NCBI RefSeq assembly: GCF_000373565.1
Contig: NZ_KB891802.1
Span: forward strand, 24,835 to 88,834
Direction of reading: 5' to 3'
Length of the DNA stretch: 64,000 nucleotides
DNA from: Streptomyces sp. HmicA12
GTDB taxonomy: Bacteria > Actinomycetota > Actinomycetes > Streptomycetales > Streptomycetaceae
The stretch's first letter is position 1. Every line of letters begins with the position of its first letter. The notes below the pieces were generated by a model that was not told the origin of the DNA, ran no database searches, and saw only the letters and a program-made list of their open reading frames with translations. Below, one piece after another: positions 50,545 to 58,895 of the stretch. A program made the translations under genes and the position numbers.

Positions 50545-51683
50545 TGAGCCGGGACCTCTTCCTCGTCGCCAACACCACCGACGAACTGGGCGGCGTCACC
50601 GCCTGGACCCACCAGATGGCCCGGCTGTTCCGCTCCGCCGGGCACCGCGTACACGTCATCGGCGTCCACGAGTCCGACCTGAAGATGGCCGTGCCCGAGC
50701 GGCCCGACTACCCGGTCACCGCCCTGTACCCGAGCCACCCGCTCACCGCGCGCCCCATGCGCGGCCGCCGCCGCTTCAGCGTCCGGGCCCGGCGCCGCGA
50801 GGCCCGCCGGATCGCCGCGAAGAAGGTGGCCGTCGCCAAGCTCGACGCCCTCCTCGGCGCGGCCCCGGCCGGTTCCGTCGTGGTCGTCACCCAGGTGTGG
50901 CCCATGGAGTGGCTGCGCGAGATCGACACCGCGCACCTCACCGTCATCGGCATGAGCCACGAGTCGTTCGCGTACACCCGGGCCTGCCACCGCTACGACT
51001 GGGTGAAGCGGCACTACCCGCACGTCGACCGCTGGCTCGCCCTCACCCAGGAGGACGCCGACCGCTGGACCGCCGAGGGCCTGAACAACGTCGGCGCCAT
51101 GCCCAACGCCCTCGCCCACCTCCCCGCCGTCCCCTCCCCGCGCACCGCGAACGTCGTCGGCTCCATCGGCCGCCTCGCCGACCAGAAGGGCGTCGACATG
51201 CTCCTCGACACCTGGGCCAAGGTCGCACCGCTGCGCCCCGATTGGGAGCTGCACGTGTACGGGGCCGGCGCGGACGAGCCCCAACTGCGGCGCCAGTGCA
51301 CCGAGTCGGGGCTCGACGGATCCGTGCGGTGGCTCGGCCGGACCGACGACGTGCCCGGCGCCCTCGCCACCTCCTCCGTGTTCGTGCAGTCATCGCGCGG
51401 CGAAGGGTTCCCGCTCGCCCTGATGGAGGCGATGGCGAGCGCGGTGCCCTGCGCGGCGTTCGACTGCGCGCCGGGGGTGCGGGAGATCGTGCGGGACGGG
51501 GAGGACGGCCTCCTCGCCCCCCTCGGCGACCTCGACGCGCTCGCCGACCGCCTGCTGCGGCTGACCGGCAATCCCCGGATGCGGGACGCGATGGGGGACC
51601 GCGCCCGGGTGAACGTGCAGCGGTTCTCCGAGGAGCGGGTCCTGGAGATGTGGGAGGACCTCTTCGCCCTGCTGGAGCGGTAG
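50544..51683 (+). CDS. GT4 family glycosyltransferase
   Basis: 379 residues, GT-B fold. The N-terminal TTDELGGVTAWTHQMARLFRSAGHRVHVI is the usual glycine-rich acceptor-side loop. The C-terminal domain has SIGRLADQKGVDMLLDTWA, and SSRGEGFPLALMEAMASAVPCAAFDCAPGVREIV with the E-x7-E motif binding the nucleotide sugar. It is the last gene of the 44306-51683 coupled unit. It probably adds a sugar to the growing polymer or its linkage unit; rhamnose from the nearby rml genes is one candidate. Donor not readable from sequence. Confidence 0.9.
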   Translation: MSRDLFLVANTTDELGGVTAWTHQMARLFRSAGHRVHVIGVHESDLKMAVPERPDYPVTALYPSHPLTARPMRGRRRFSVRARRREARRIAAKKVAVAKLDALLGAAPAGSVVVVTQVWPMEWLREIDTAHLTVIGMSHESFAYTRACHRYDWVKRHYPHVDRWLALTQEDADRWTAEGLNNVGAMPNALAHLPAVPSPRTANVVGSIGRLADQKGVDMLLDTWAKVAPLRPDWELHVYGAGADEPQLRRQCTESGLDGSVRWLGRTDDVPGALATSSVFVQSSRGEGFPLALMEAMASAVPCAAFDCAPGVREIVRDGEDGLLAPLGDLDALADRLLRLTGNPRMRDAMGDRARVNVQRFSEERVLEMWEDLFALLER

Positions 51684-51706
51684 CTCCCGGGAGCTGCGGC
51701 TACCGC
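51677..51706. terminator. bidirectional terminator between convergent genes
   Basis: Arms GCGGTAGC (51677-51684) and GCTACCGC (51699-51706) span both stop codons, with an inner palindrome AGCTCCCGGGAGCT (51682-51695) offering an alternative fold. It serves the GT4 gene (plus) and the methyltransferase gene (minus). Confidence 0.75.
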
Positions 51707-52542
51707 CCGATCAGCGACCGCAGCAGCCGCCTGGGCGCGGTCACCGGCGAGCCGGCCGCCGCGGTCGCGGGCCCGCGCTCCTTCTCGTACCGGGACTTCG
51801 GCTGGGCCGGGATGCGCGCCTTGCGTCCGTCGATGCGGATCATCGAGTGCCCGGCGACCTCCTCGGCCCCGTGCCAGAAGTCCTTGCGCCCCGAGAGCAT
51901 CCCGCCGAGCTCGGTGCGGACCGGCTCGAAGGAGCCCCAGGTGCCGTAGAACTTGGTGGCGGTGATGCACAGGGGCTTCAGGCCCGTCGTCGCGACGGCG
52001 CCCCAGGTGGCCGCGGCCACGCCCGGGCAGTGCTCGGCCCGGAAGTCGTCGAGGACCACGATGCCGTCCTCGCCGAGCAGCTCACGGGCCGCCGCGATGT
52101 CGCCGTGCACGTGCTCGTACAGATGCGAGGCGTCGACGTGCACGAAACGGCAGCTGCCCTGCTCGACGCGCTCCGTGATGACGTGCGAGGGGCCCTGCAC
52201 CACCACCGGCAACTCATCGTGGAACGCCCGGTAGTTGGCCTCGAACGCGGTGCGCGTGAGGGAGCTGTACGACTTGTTCATCTCCTTGTCGTTCGCCGCG
52301 TCGTCCGCGGGCGAGTCGAACAGGTCGCAGACCGTGAACGTCTGCCCTTCCTCCAGGTACTGGCCCATGAAGATGGCGCTCTTGCCCAGGTAGACACCGA
52401 GTTCGAGCAGGTCGCCCTGCTGGCCGCGCTCGCGCTGGCGCGTCAGGAACCAGTCGAAGAGCACCTGGTCGATGTTGTGGAACCAGCCCTTCACGTCGTC
52501 GAGGCCGGCCGGGCGCGGCAGTACGTGGGACTCGTGCTGCAT
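51700..52542 (-). CDS. class I SAM-dependent methyltransferase (TylF/Methyltransf_24-like)
   Basis: 280 residues from ATG 52542 (GGGAG eight bases upstream). The SAM site is DLLELGVYLGKSAIFMGQYL near residue 45. TVCDLFDSP follows, then the metal-dependent-type FVHVDASHLYEHVHGDIAAARELLGEDGIVVLDDFRAEHCPG. This set is seen in sugar O-methyltransferases and hydroxylase-like relatives (macrocin O-methyltransferase type). It follows a TagF-like gene by 24 nt, so methylation of a polymer sugar or terminus is a reasonable inference. Substrate unknown. Confidence 0.82.
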   Translation of the reverse strand: MQHESHVLPRPAGLDDVKGWFHNIDQVLFDWFLTRQRERGQQGDLLELGVYLGKSAIFMGQYLEEGQTFTVCDLFDSPADDAANDKEMNKSYSSLTRTAFEANYRAFHDELPVVVQGPSHVITERVEQGSCRFVHVDASHLYEHVHGDIAAARELLGEDGIVVLDDFRAEHCPGVAAATWGAVATTGLKPLCITATKFYGTWGSFEPVRTELGGMLSGRKDFWHGAEEVAGHSMIRIDGRKARIPAQPKSRYEKERGPATAAAGSPVTAPRRLLRSLIGR

Positions 52543-52566
52543 GATCAACTCCCGTGTCGATGCGGT

Positions 52567-54783
52567 TCAGATGTTCGTGGGGGACGGAGCGGAAACCTCG
52601 GTGCTCTGGCGGGGCACACCGGCGCCGGGCGCCGCGGCGGACGCCGTCTCGCCGAACACCAGGTGCCGGACGACGCGCTCGCCCGCGCGCCCGTCGTCGT
52701 ATCCGCAGAAGCGCTCGCGGAACGCGGTCCGCAGCTGCGCGGAGCGCGAGCCGCGCCAGTGCCCGGTGGCGAAGATGTCGATCAGTTCGTCCTCGGACCT
52801 GGCGATCGCGCCGGGCGGGAAGGAACGCAGGTCGAAATAGGTGCCGCGGGCGGCCTCGTACGCCTCCCAGTCGTCGGCGTGGATGACGATCGGGCGGTCC
52901 AGGCAGGCGTAGTCGAACATCACGGACGAGTAGTCCGTGACGAGCGCGTCCGCGGCGAGGCAGAGGGACTCGATGCTCGGGTGGTCCGACACGTCGATGA
53001 GGCGGCCGCCCGCCGCGCGCGCCAGCGGTTCGGCGTACGCGTGGTGGGCGCGGGTGAGGATCACGAAGCGCGGGCCGAGTGTGCGCAGCATCCGCTCCAG
53101 GTCGAGCGTCAGGCGCTGGGTGATCCGGTAGTCCCGGTGCGTGGGCGCGTACAGGATCGCGGTCGCCTCGCGCGGGATGCCGAGGGTCTCGCGGATGCGG
53201 GCGATCTCCTGCGAAGTCGCCTTCCGCAGGCGGTCGTTGCGCGGGTAGCCGTATTCGAGCGTCGTGTACGAGGACGGGAAGACCCGCTCCCACACGAGGG
53301 TGGAGTGGCGGTTGGAGGACAGGACGTAGTCCCACTTGTCGACGCTGCGCAGCAGCTGCCCGAAGTCCGTGCCGCGGGCCGCCGCCGGATGGTCCTGGAG
53401 GTCCAGGCCCATCTTCTTCAGCGGGGTGCCGTGCTGGGTCTGGACCAGTACCTGGCCGGGGCGCTTGACCAGGCGGCGGTCGAAGTTGACGTTGTTGACC
53501 AGGTACTTGGAGCGGGCGAGCGCCGTCCAGTACGCGGCCGTGCCGGGCGTCAGCCGCCGCGTCGCCGTCGGAATGGTGTGGTGGTGCTCGGGCGCCGCGA
53601 TCCACGCCGTGCGCACCTGCGGGGCGTGCTCACGGAACGCCTCCTCCAGGGCGCCCGGGTTGCAGCCGTGGCCCCGGCCCCAGTAGCTGGTGAAGACCGC
53701 CTCGTTCTCCCGGACGGGGAGCCGCAGTTGGACGCGGTAGTGGAGTTGCAGGGCGGCGGCCCTGAGGGTGCGGCGGGCCGTGGCCGCGTACCGGCTCGCC
53801 CGCTGTTTGACGCGCAGTGCCGTCCACAGGGCGCGGTACGTGCGGTGCGAGCCGAGGCGGACGAGGGCGTGCCGAAGCCGTGTGCGGAGCGGGACGCGCG
53901 CCCCGGGCACCCGGTAACGGGCGTAGTGCGCACGGGATCTGCGCAGGAACTCGGCGCGGCTGCGGCGCGGCAGCCGGCCCCTCTTGGTGAAGATCGTGGA
54001 CAGGTGGTCGACCATGCGCCGGAACATGACCGGGCGCCACCGCTCGTCCAGGTCGGGGTGCTGGTCGAGGAAGTCGAAGACGCGCTCGTACTGGTCGAAG
54101 ATGTCGAAGTGCTTGGCGGTCGTCGTGCCGAGGATGTTGCCCTGCCTGCGCTGTCGGTAGTGGACGCAGACCCGGTCGAGGGTCGCGACGGTCTCGGAGG
54201 CCATCAGCACTGGGTAGGTCCACGGAGTGTCCTCGTAGTAGCCGGGAGGGAACGAGAACCCCTCCCGCTCGATGAACTCCCGGTTGTAGGCCTTGTTCCA
54301 GACCACCATCAGGATCCTCAACAGGGCTGGTCGCTCGGCCAGTTGGAAGGGCGCGGGGCCCTCCTGCGAGAGCAGGTGCGCGAACTGGTTGCGGACCTCG
54401 CGGCCGTCCCAGAACGTGCGCGCGTAGTCGAAGTGCAGGACGTCGGGGGAGCCCGTCTCCTTGATGCGGTCCGCGATCGCGTGCAGCGCGCCCGGCGCGA
54501 AGGTGTCGTCGCTGTCGAGGAAGAGGACGTAGTCGCCGGTGGCGTGCCGGAGCCCGGCGTTGCGGGCGCGGCCGAGGCCCACGTTCTCGTCGAGGTGCAC
54601 GGCCTTCACCCGGGAGTCGCGCGCCGCGAACTCGTCGATGATCTCCCCGCACGCGTCCGGCGAGCAGTCGTCCACCGCGATCACTTCGAGGTCCGTGAAG
54701 GACTGCTCCAGGACCGAGGCGAGGCACTCGTGCAGGTACGCCTGCACCCTGAACACGGGGACGATGACACTGAACCGGGGCAA
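52567..54783 (-). CDS. GT2 + TagF-like CDP-glycerol glycerophosphotransferase fusion
   Basis: 738 residues starting at TTG 54783 (PRFSVIVP aligns with the starts of the 27864 and 30092 products; GGATG lies upstream as in 27864). The GT2 domain has VDDCSPDACGE, DSDD (90-93) and WNKAYNREF. The TagF-like module has SYWGRGHGCNPGAL, TQHGTPLKKMG (His451), GYPRND, LYAPTHRDYR, LTRAHHAY (His580) and TDYSSVMFDY. All key residues are intact. It is near-identical at its N-terminus to the 30092 product (VQ-x-x-L...QSFTDLEVIAVDD-x-SPD). It shares a conserved upstream element with 27864 and is probably co-transcribed with the methyltransferase gene. ATG 54813 is an alternative start. Confidence 0.9.
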   Translation of the reverse strand: MPRFSVIVPVFRVQAYLHECLASVLEQSFTDLEVIAVDDCSPDACGEIIDEFAARDSRVKAVHLDENVGLGRARNAGLRHATGDYVLFLDSDDTFAPGALHAIADRIKETGSPDVLHFDYARTFWDGREVRNQFAHLLSQEGPAPFQLAERPALLRILMVVWNKAYNREFIEREGFSFPPGYYEDTPWTYPVLMASETVATLDRVCVHYRQRRQGNILGTTTAKHFDIFDQYERVFDFLDQHPDLDERWRPVMFRRMVDHLSTIFTKRGRLPRRSRAEFLRRSRAHYARYRVPGARVPLRTRLRHALVRLGSHRTYRALWTALRVKQRASRYAATARRTLRAAALQLHYRVQLRLPVRENEAVFTSYWGRGHGCNPGALEEAFREHAPQVRTAWIAAPEHHHTIPTATRRLTPGTAAYWTALARSKYLVNNVNFDRRLVKRPGQVLVQTQHGTPLKKMGLDLQDHPAAARGTDFGQLLRSVDKWDYVLSSNRHSTLVWERVFPSSYTTLEYGYPRNDRLRKATSQEIARIRETLGIPREATAILYAPTHRDYRITQRLTLDLERMLRTLGPRFVILTRAHHAYAEPLARAAGGRLIDVSDHPSIESLCLAADALVTDYSSVMFDYACLDRPIVIHADDWEAYEAARGTYFDLRSFPPGAIARSEDELIDIFATGHWRGSRSAQLRTAFRERFCGYDDGRAGERVVRHLVFGETASAAAPGAGVPRQSTEVSAPSPTNI

Positions 54784-54842
54784 GGTGACACATCCATGGG
54801 TCGGCGCGGGCATTCTGCCCGGGAACGGCCGACCCGGCGGGC

Positions 54843-54867
54843 GGGTTACGCCGGATGTGGCATACGG
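54843..54867 (-). promoter_or_regulatory. conserved upstream element, copy B
   Basis: Read on the minus strand, this matches the 27783-27807 element at about 23 of 25 positions (ATGCCAC, then TCCGGCGTAACCC). It sits 59 nt before TTG 54783, the same spacing within 3 nt as copy A. GTCGGCCGTT follows downstream in both. Confidence 0.55.
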
Positions 54868-54889
54868 GGGAACGCCTCCCGTACGTGCC

Positions 54890-54922
54890 GAGGGGCGGCG
54901 CCTGACTCCGGCACCGCCCCTC
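54890..54922 (-). terminator. terminator of the sugar ABC operon
   Basis: Arms 54890-54902 and 54910-54922 pair over 13 bp (one G-U) with a 7-nt loop, 19 nt beyond the permease stop at 54942 and just upstream of the TagF-like gene's conserved element. Confidence 0.8.
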
Positions 54923-54941
54923 AACAATGCGCTCTCGGCGG

Positions 54942-55832
54942 CTACTTCACGGCACCCGCCATCACGCCCGAGACGAACTGTCGCTGGAACGCGAAGAACA
55001 CGGCCAGCGGGATGATCATCGAGATGAACGCACCGGGACCGAGCACGTCCACGTTGTTGCCGAACTGCCGCACCTGGCTCTGCAGGGCGACCGTGATCGG
55101 CTGGTTGCCGGCGTCCGTGAAGATCAGCGCGACCAGCATGTCGTTCCACACCCACAGGAACTGGAAGATGCCGAGCGAGGCGATCGCCGGGGCGCCGAGC
55201 GGCATCACCACCCGCACGAACAGCCGCACCTCGCCGGCGCCGTCCAGCCGTGCCGCCTCCAGGAGTTCGCGCGGGATCTCCGCGAAGAAGTTCCGCAGCA
55301 GGAACACCGCGAACGGGAGGCCGAAGCCGACGTGGAAGAGGATCACCCCGCTCAGCGAGCCGAAGATGCCGAGGCTGCCGAAGAGCTTGGCGATCGGCAC
55401 CAGGGCCAGCTGCACCGGCACCACGAGCAGCCCCACCACGAGCAGGAACCACCAGTCGCGGCCCGGGAACTCCATCCACGCGAACGCGTACCCGGCCAGC
55501 GAGCCGATCACGATCACCAGGAGCGTCGCGGGGACCGTGATCAGAATGGTGTTGAGCAGGGACTTGGTGATGTCGGAGTTCTCCAGCAGGTTGCTGTAGC
55601 TCTGGAAGGTCAGCTGCGACGGCTCGGTGAACACCTTCCACCAGCCGCTCGCCGACATGTCGTCCCGTGTGCGCAGCGACGACAGCAGCAGCGCCACCGT
55701 CGGCACCAGCCACAGCGCGCCGACCAGGATGAGCACGAACTGCAGCACACCGCCGCTGACCTTCTCGCCGATCCGGGCCGCGAGAGACCGTTCGGCCTTC
55801 ACGGCGCCGTCGCCCCGGGTGGCCGTGGTCAT
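54942..55832 (-). CDS. carbohydrate ABC transporter permease (MalG type)
   Basis: 296 residues, six helices. The EAA loop IPRELLEAARLDGAGEVRLFVRVVMPLGAPA contacts the ATPase. SYSNLLENSDITKSLLNTILITVPATLL is typical of MalG-type subunits, and the C-terminal FQRQFVSGVMAGAVK is usual. It overlaps the MalF-type gene by 4 nt (ATGA). No ATPase gene is in the window; in Streptomyces such importers commonly use the shared ATPase MsiK encoded elsewhere. Confidence 0.94.
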   Translation of the reverse strand: MTTATRGDGAVKAERSLAARIGEKVSGGVLQFVLILVGALWLVPTVALLLSSLRTRDDMSASGWWKVFTEPSQLTFQSYSNLLENSDITKSLLNTILITVPATLLVIVIGSLAGYAFAWMEFPGRDWWFLLVVGLLVVPVQLALVPIAKLFGSLGIFGSLSGVILFHVGFGLPFAVFLLRNFFAEIPRELLEAARLDGAGEVRLFVRVVMPLGAPAIASLGIFQFLWVWNDMLVALIFTDAGNQPITVALQSQVRQFGNNVDVLGPGAFISMIIPLAVFFAFQRQFVSGVMAGAVK

Positions 55833-57295
55833 CGCCGCTCCTCCTGCCTCAGTCGCCTCAGGTTGAACCAGATCACCGGGATCACGAGCAGCAGGAGCAG
55901 CACCGCGATGGCGCTGGCCAGGCCCACGTCGCCCTCGTTGAACGCCGACAGGTACAGCTGCAGGGCCAGTACGTTGGCGTCGTCCTGCGAGGAGCCCGGC
56001 GCGATGATGTAGACCAGGTCGAAGATCTTCAGGACGTTGATCATCAGCGTGACGAGCACGACGGCGAGCACCGGCGCGAGCAGCGGCACCGTGACCCGCC
56101 GGAACACCTGCCACTCGCTCGCCCCGTCGACCCGGGCCGCCTCCAGCAACTCCCGGGGGATGGAGGCGAGTCCGGCCCCGATCAGGACCATGGCGAAGCC
56201 CGCCCACATCCATATGTAGGCGACCATGATCGAGGTCGTCACGATGTTGAGGTAGAGGTCGAAGCCGCCCAGGTGGATCGTGAAGAACTTCTTGTCGCCG
56301 AGCCACTCGACGCCGTTGTACGGCTCCTTGAAGTTGGCCGCGGGCAGCCGTAGTTCGGACCCGTCGGCGGAGGCGGGCAGCGTGAAGGTGCCGTCGGCGG
56401 CCGCCGTCGTGGAGGCCACCACCTTGCCGTCCTTGACCGCCTCGATCCGCATGCCCGGGTAGCCGAGCTCGGTCGCGTCGACCTTGTTGACGCCGCCCGC
56501 GCCCTTGCCGAGCGTGAAGTCCTGCCAGACCGTTCCGGTGATCTTCGAGGGATCCGCGGTCGGCTGCTTGGCCGGCTTCGCGCCGTCGGGCATCTGGTCG
56601 GCGGCGACACCGACCAGCGGCAGCATCACGTTCGTGCCCGCCTTCACCGGTTCCTTGGTGAGGTACGGGCCGCCGGTCTTGCCGCTCACCGTGCCGTTCG
56701 GGCGCGGATGCGCCTTCGGGAACGTGGACGAGTCGGCGAACGTGTCGTGGATCGAGACCCAGGCCGCGTTCACCGCGCCCTTCTCCGGGTCCTGGTCGTA
56801 CACCAGCCGGAAGATGATGCCCGCGGCCAGCATGGAGATCGCCATCGGCATGAAGACGATCAGTTTGAAGGCGGTGCCCCAGCGGATCCGTTCGGTGAGC
56901 ACGGCGAAGATCAGGCCGAGCGCCGTGGCCACCGTCGGGGCGAGCACCACCCACCAGACGTTGTTGTTGATCGCGGCCTTGGTGTCGGCGCGCGTGAACA
57001 GCGTCTCGTAGTTGTCGAACCCGATGAACGAGTTGCCCGACGCGTTGAAGAAGCTGCGCACCACCGAGTACCCGATGGGGTACACGACGAGCGCGCCGAG
57101 CAGGATCAGAGCGGGCAGCAGGAAGAAGAACGCGACGGTTCTGCGGGTACCGGTCACGCTCTTGAAGCGCCGGGGGCCGGCGCTGTCCGGGGTCTGGGGG
57201 GCGGCGGGCCCGGGTGCCGCCACCACGCCTTTGCCTGCAGGCGGGGTGGCGGAGTCACCCGGGCCGCCGGTGCCGTCGGCGGCCGGGGTGGTCAT
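55829..57295 (-). CDS. carbohydrate ABC transporter permease (MalF type) with large inserted loop domain
   Basis: 488 residues, about 180 longer than usual for this subunit type. Helices at 53-80, 110-135 and 143-165 are followed by a hydrophilic insert (about 168-345). The insert contains a beta-sandwich-like stretch GMRIEAVKDGKVVASTTAAADGTFTLPASADGSELRLPAANF, reminiscent of carboxypeptidase-regulatory/CNA-B-like folds. The helices then resume, with EAA loop IPRELLEAARVDGASEWQVFRRVTVPLLAP (379-408). The insert should lie outside the membrane, comparable in place to the MalF P2 loop. An Ala/Pro-rich N-terminal tail is cytoplasmic. Seven nt downstream of the binding-protein gene. Confidence 0.9.
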   Translation of the reverse strand: MTTPAADGTGGPGDSATPPAGKGVVAAPGPAAPQTPDSAGPRRFKSVTGTRRTVAFFFLLPALILLGALVVYPIGYSVVRSFFNASGNSFIGFDNYETLFTRADTKAAINNNVWWVVLAPTVATALGLIFAVLTERIRWGTAFKLIVFMPMAISMLAAGIIFRLVYDQDPEKGAVNAAWVSIHDTFADSSTFPKAHPRPNGTVSGKTGGPYLTKEPVKAGTNVMLPLVGVAADQMPDGAKPAKQPTADPSKITGTVWQDFTLGKGAGGVNKVDATELGYPGMRIEAVKDGKVVASTTAAADGTFTLPASADGSELRLPAANFKEPYNGVEWLGDKKFFTIHLGGFDLYLNIVTTSIMVAYIWMWAGFAMVLIGAGLASIPRELLEAARVDGASEWQVFRRVTVPLLAPVLAVVLVTLMINVLKIFDLVYIIAPGSSQDDANVLALQLYLSAFNEGDVGLASAIAVLLLLLVIPVIWFNLRRLRQEERR

Positions 57296-57302
57296 CGCCG
57301 CG

Positions 57303-58667
57303 TCAGTCCTTGTACGCCTTGGCCGCTTCGGCCTCCAGCGCCTTCTGGGTGCCCGCGACGTCCTTCGGGTTCGTCAGGAAGTCCTGCAGCGCCTTCCACT
57401 CGCCCTTGCCGGGCGTGCCGCCGAACGCCTGCGGGGTCTGGTCGGACATGTCGAAGCGGAAGTCGTCGCCCGCGTCGATGACCGCCTTGGCGATCGTGCG
57501 CTGCACCTCGTTCGGGTACGCGCTCAGGTCCACGTTCTTGTTGGGGGAGAGGTAACCGCCCAGCTTGGCCTGGATGGTGGCCGCGTCGGGCGAGGCCAGG
57601 AACTTCACCAGGGCCTGCGCCGCCGGGGAGTCCTTGAAGATCACCGCGGCGTCACCGCCACTGACCACCGGCGGCTGGTCGCCGACCGCGGGGAACGGGA
57701 ACACCTTCGCGTCCGTCCCGACCTTCGCCGTCTTCGGCACGTTGACCTGCACGAAGTCGCCCTCGTAGACCATCGCGCCCTTGGGCGGGTCGGTGAAGAC
57801 CTGCTCGACGGACTTGGTGAACTCCAGCTGCACGGCCGCCTTGTTGCCGCCCGCGACGAAGTCGCTCTTGCCCCACAGCTGGGCGAGCGTGGTCAGGGCC
57901 TTCGTGACCGACGGGTCCGTCCACTTGATCTCGTGCTTGGCCAGCTGGTCGTACTTCTCCGGACCCGCCTGCGAGAGGTAGATGTTCTCGAACCAGTCGG
58001 TGAGCGGCCAGCCGTCGGCCCCGCCGATCGACATCGGCGTGACCCCGGAGTCGGAGAGCGCCTGTGACGTCGCCAGGAACTCCTTCCAGGTCTTCGGCAC
58101 CTTCGCGGCCGCGTCCTCGAAGGACTGGGCGTTGTACCAGATCAGCGACTTGTTGGCCGCCTTGTAGTACGAGCCGTAGCTCTTCCCGTCGACCTTGCCC
58201 AGGTCCTGCCAGCCCTGGCTGTAGTTCTTGGCCAGCTCGTCCTGGACGCTCTGGTCCAGCGGCTTGGCCCACTTCTTGTCGACGGCCTGCTTGATGGCAC
58301 CGGGCTGCGGCAGCATCGCCACGTCCGGCGGGGCACCGCCCGCCACCTTCGACCCGATGAAGTTGATGATCGGGTCCTGCGCCGGTACGAACGTGACCTT
58401 CGCGCCCGTCCGCTTCTCGAACTCCGCGAGCACCTGCTTGAAGTTCTTCTGTTCGTCACCGCTCCACACGGCGGCTATCTGCAGCGACTTCCCGTCCAGT
58501 TTGGGGAGTTGGAGGTCGGAGCCGGAGGATTTCGAGGTGGTGTTCCCGCTCGGCTTCCCGCTGTCGTCGTCGCCACCGCAGGAGGTGAGCGCGAGAGTCA
58601 GCGAGCCGATGGCCACGGCCACGGCGGCTCGGCGAAACGTGGGTGTCCGAAAAGTGCTGCGCATCAT
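57303..58667 (-). CDS. extracellular sugar-binding lipoprotein of ABC importer
   Basis: 454 residues. The signal peptide is lipoprotein type: basic RTPTFRR, a hydrophobic core and lipobox LTSC with Cys30, followed by a Gly/Asp linker. The mature part has the cluster-B/MalE-like fold: KSLQIAAVWSGDEQKNFKQVLAEFEKRTGAKVTFVPAQD, PPDVAMLPQPGAIKQAV and PVVSGGDAAVIFKDSPAAQALVKFLASPDAA. The sequence feel is closest to alpha-glucoside (AglE-like) binders, but the ligand is not certain. First gene of an E-F-G operon. ATG 58664 is equally possible as start. A LacI-type operator candidate lies upstream. Confidence 0.92.
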   Translation of the reverse strand: MMRSTFRTPTFRRAAVAVAIGSLTLALTSCGGDDDSGKPSGNTTSKSSGSDLQLPKLDGKSLQIAAVWSGDEQKNFKQVLAEFEKRTGAKVTFVPAQDPIINFIGSKVAGGAPPDVAMLPQPGAIKQAVDKKWAKPLDQSVQDELAKNYSQGWQDLGKVDGKSYGSYYKAANKSLIWYNAQSFEDAAAKVPKTWKEFLATSQALSDSGVTPMSIGGADGWPLTDWFENIYLSQAGPEKYDQLAKHEIKWTDPSVTKALTTLAQLWGKSDFVAGGNKAAVQLEFTKSVEQVFTDPPKGAMVYEGDFVQVNVPKTAKVGTDAKVFPFPAVGDQPPVVSGGDAAVIFKDSPAAQALVKFLASPDAATIQAKLGGYLSPNKNVDLSAYPNEVQRTIAKAVIDAGDDFRFDMSDQTPQAFGGTPGKGEWKALQDFLTNPKDVAGTQKALEAEAAKAYKD

Positions 58668-58696
58668 TGCCCCGTTCTGGTCCTGAAGGCTGAACG

Positions 58697-58725
58697 TACG
58701 TACTGAGCGCTTTCCTGCTGTCCAA
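58697..58725 (-). promoter_or_regulatory. candidate promoter with LacI-type operator for sugar ABC operon
   Basis: On the minus strand, TTGGAC (58725-58720) is followed after 17 nt by TACGTA (58702-58697). The spacer carries GAAAGCGCTCAG (58714-58703), centred on AGCGCT, which resembles LacI/CcpA-family operators of the GAAAGCGCTTTC kind with a degenerate right half. No LacI-family gene is in the window. Confidence 0.5.
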
Positions 58726-58734
58726 TGCGCTCTG

Positions 58735-58895
58735 GTCTACGCCCGACCAGCCAGAACCGGCAAGGGTGCGCGGGCCGTTGGGCCGGTGATCGTGACGGGG
58801 TCGTGATACCGCGCGGGTTCCTCCGGGGGTGCCGGGGGGTGCGGGGGGTGGCGGGTGCGGTTGCGTTGCCGGGTGCGCGTGGGTGGTGGCTGGTC
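58735..58895. other. intergenic stretch without gene
   Basis: Together with the promoter and repeat entries on either side, this covers the 345-nt gap before the binding-protein gene. The stretch is GC-rich with runs such as GGGGGTGCGGGGGG. No gene, start site or strong hairpin is seen. Confidence 0.5.
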
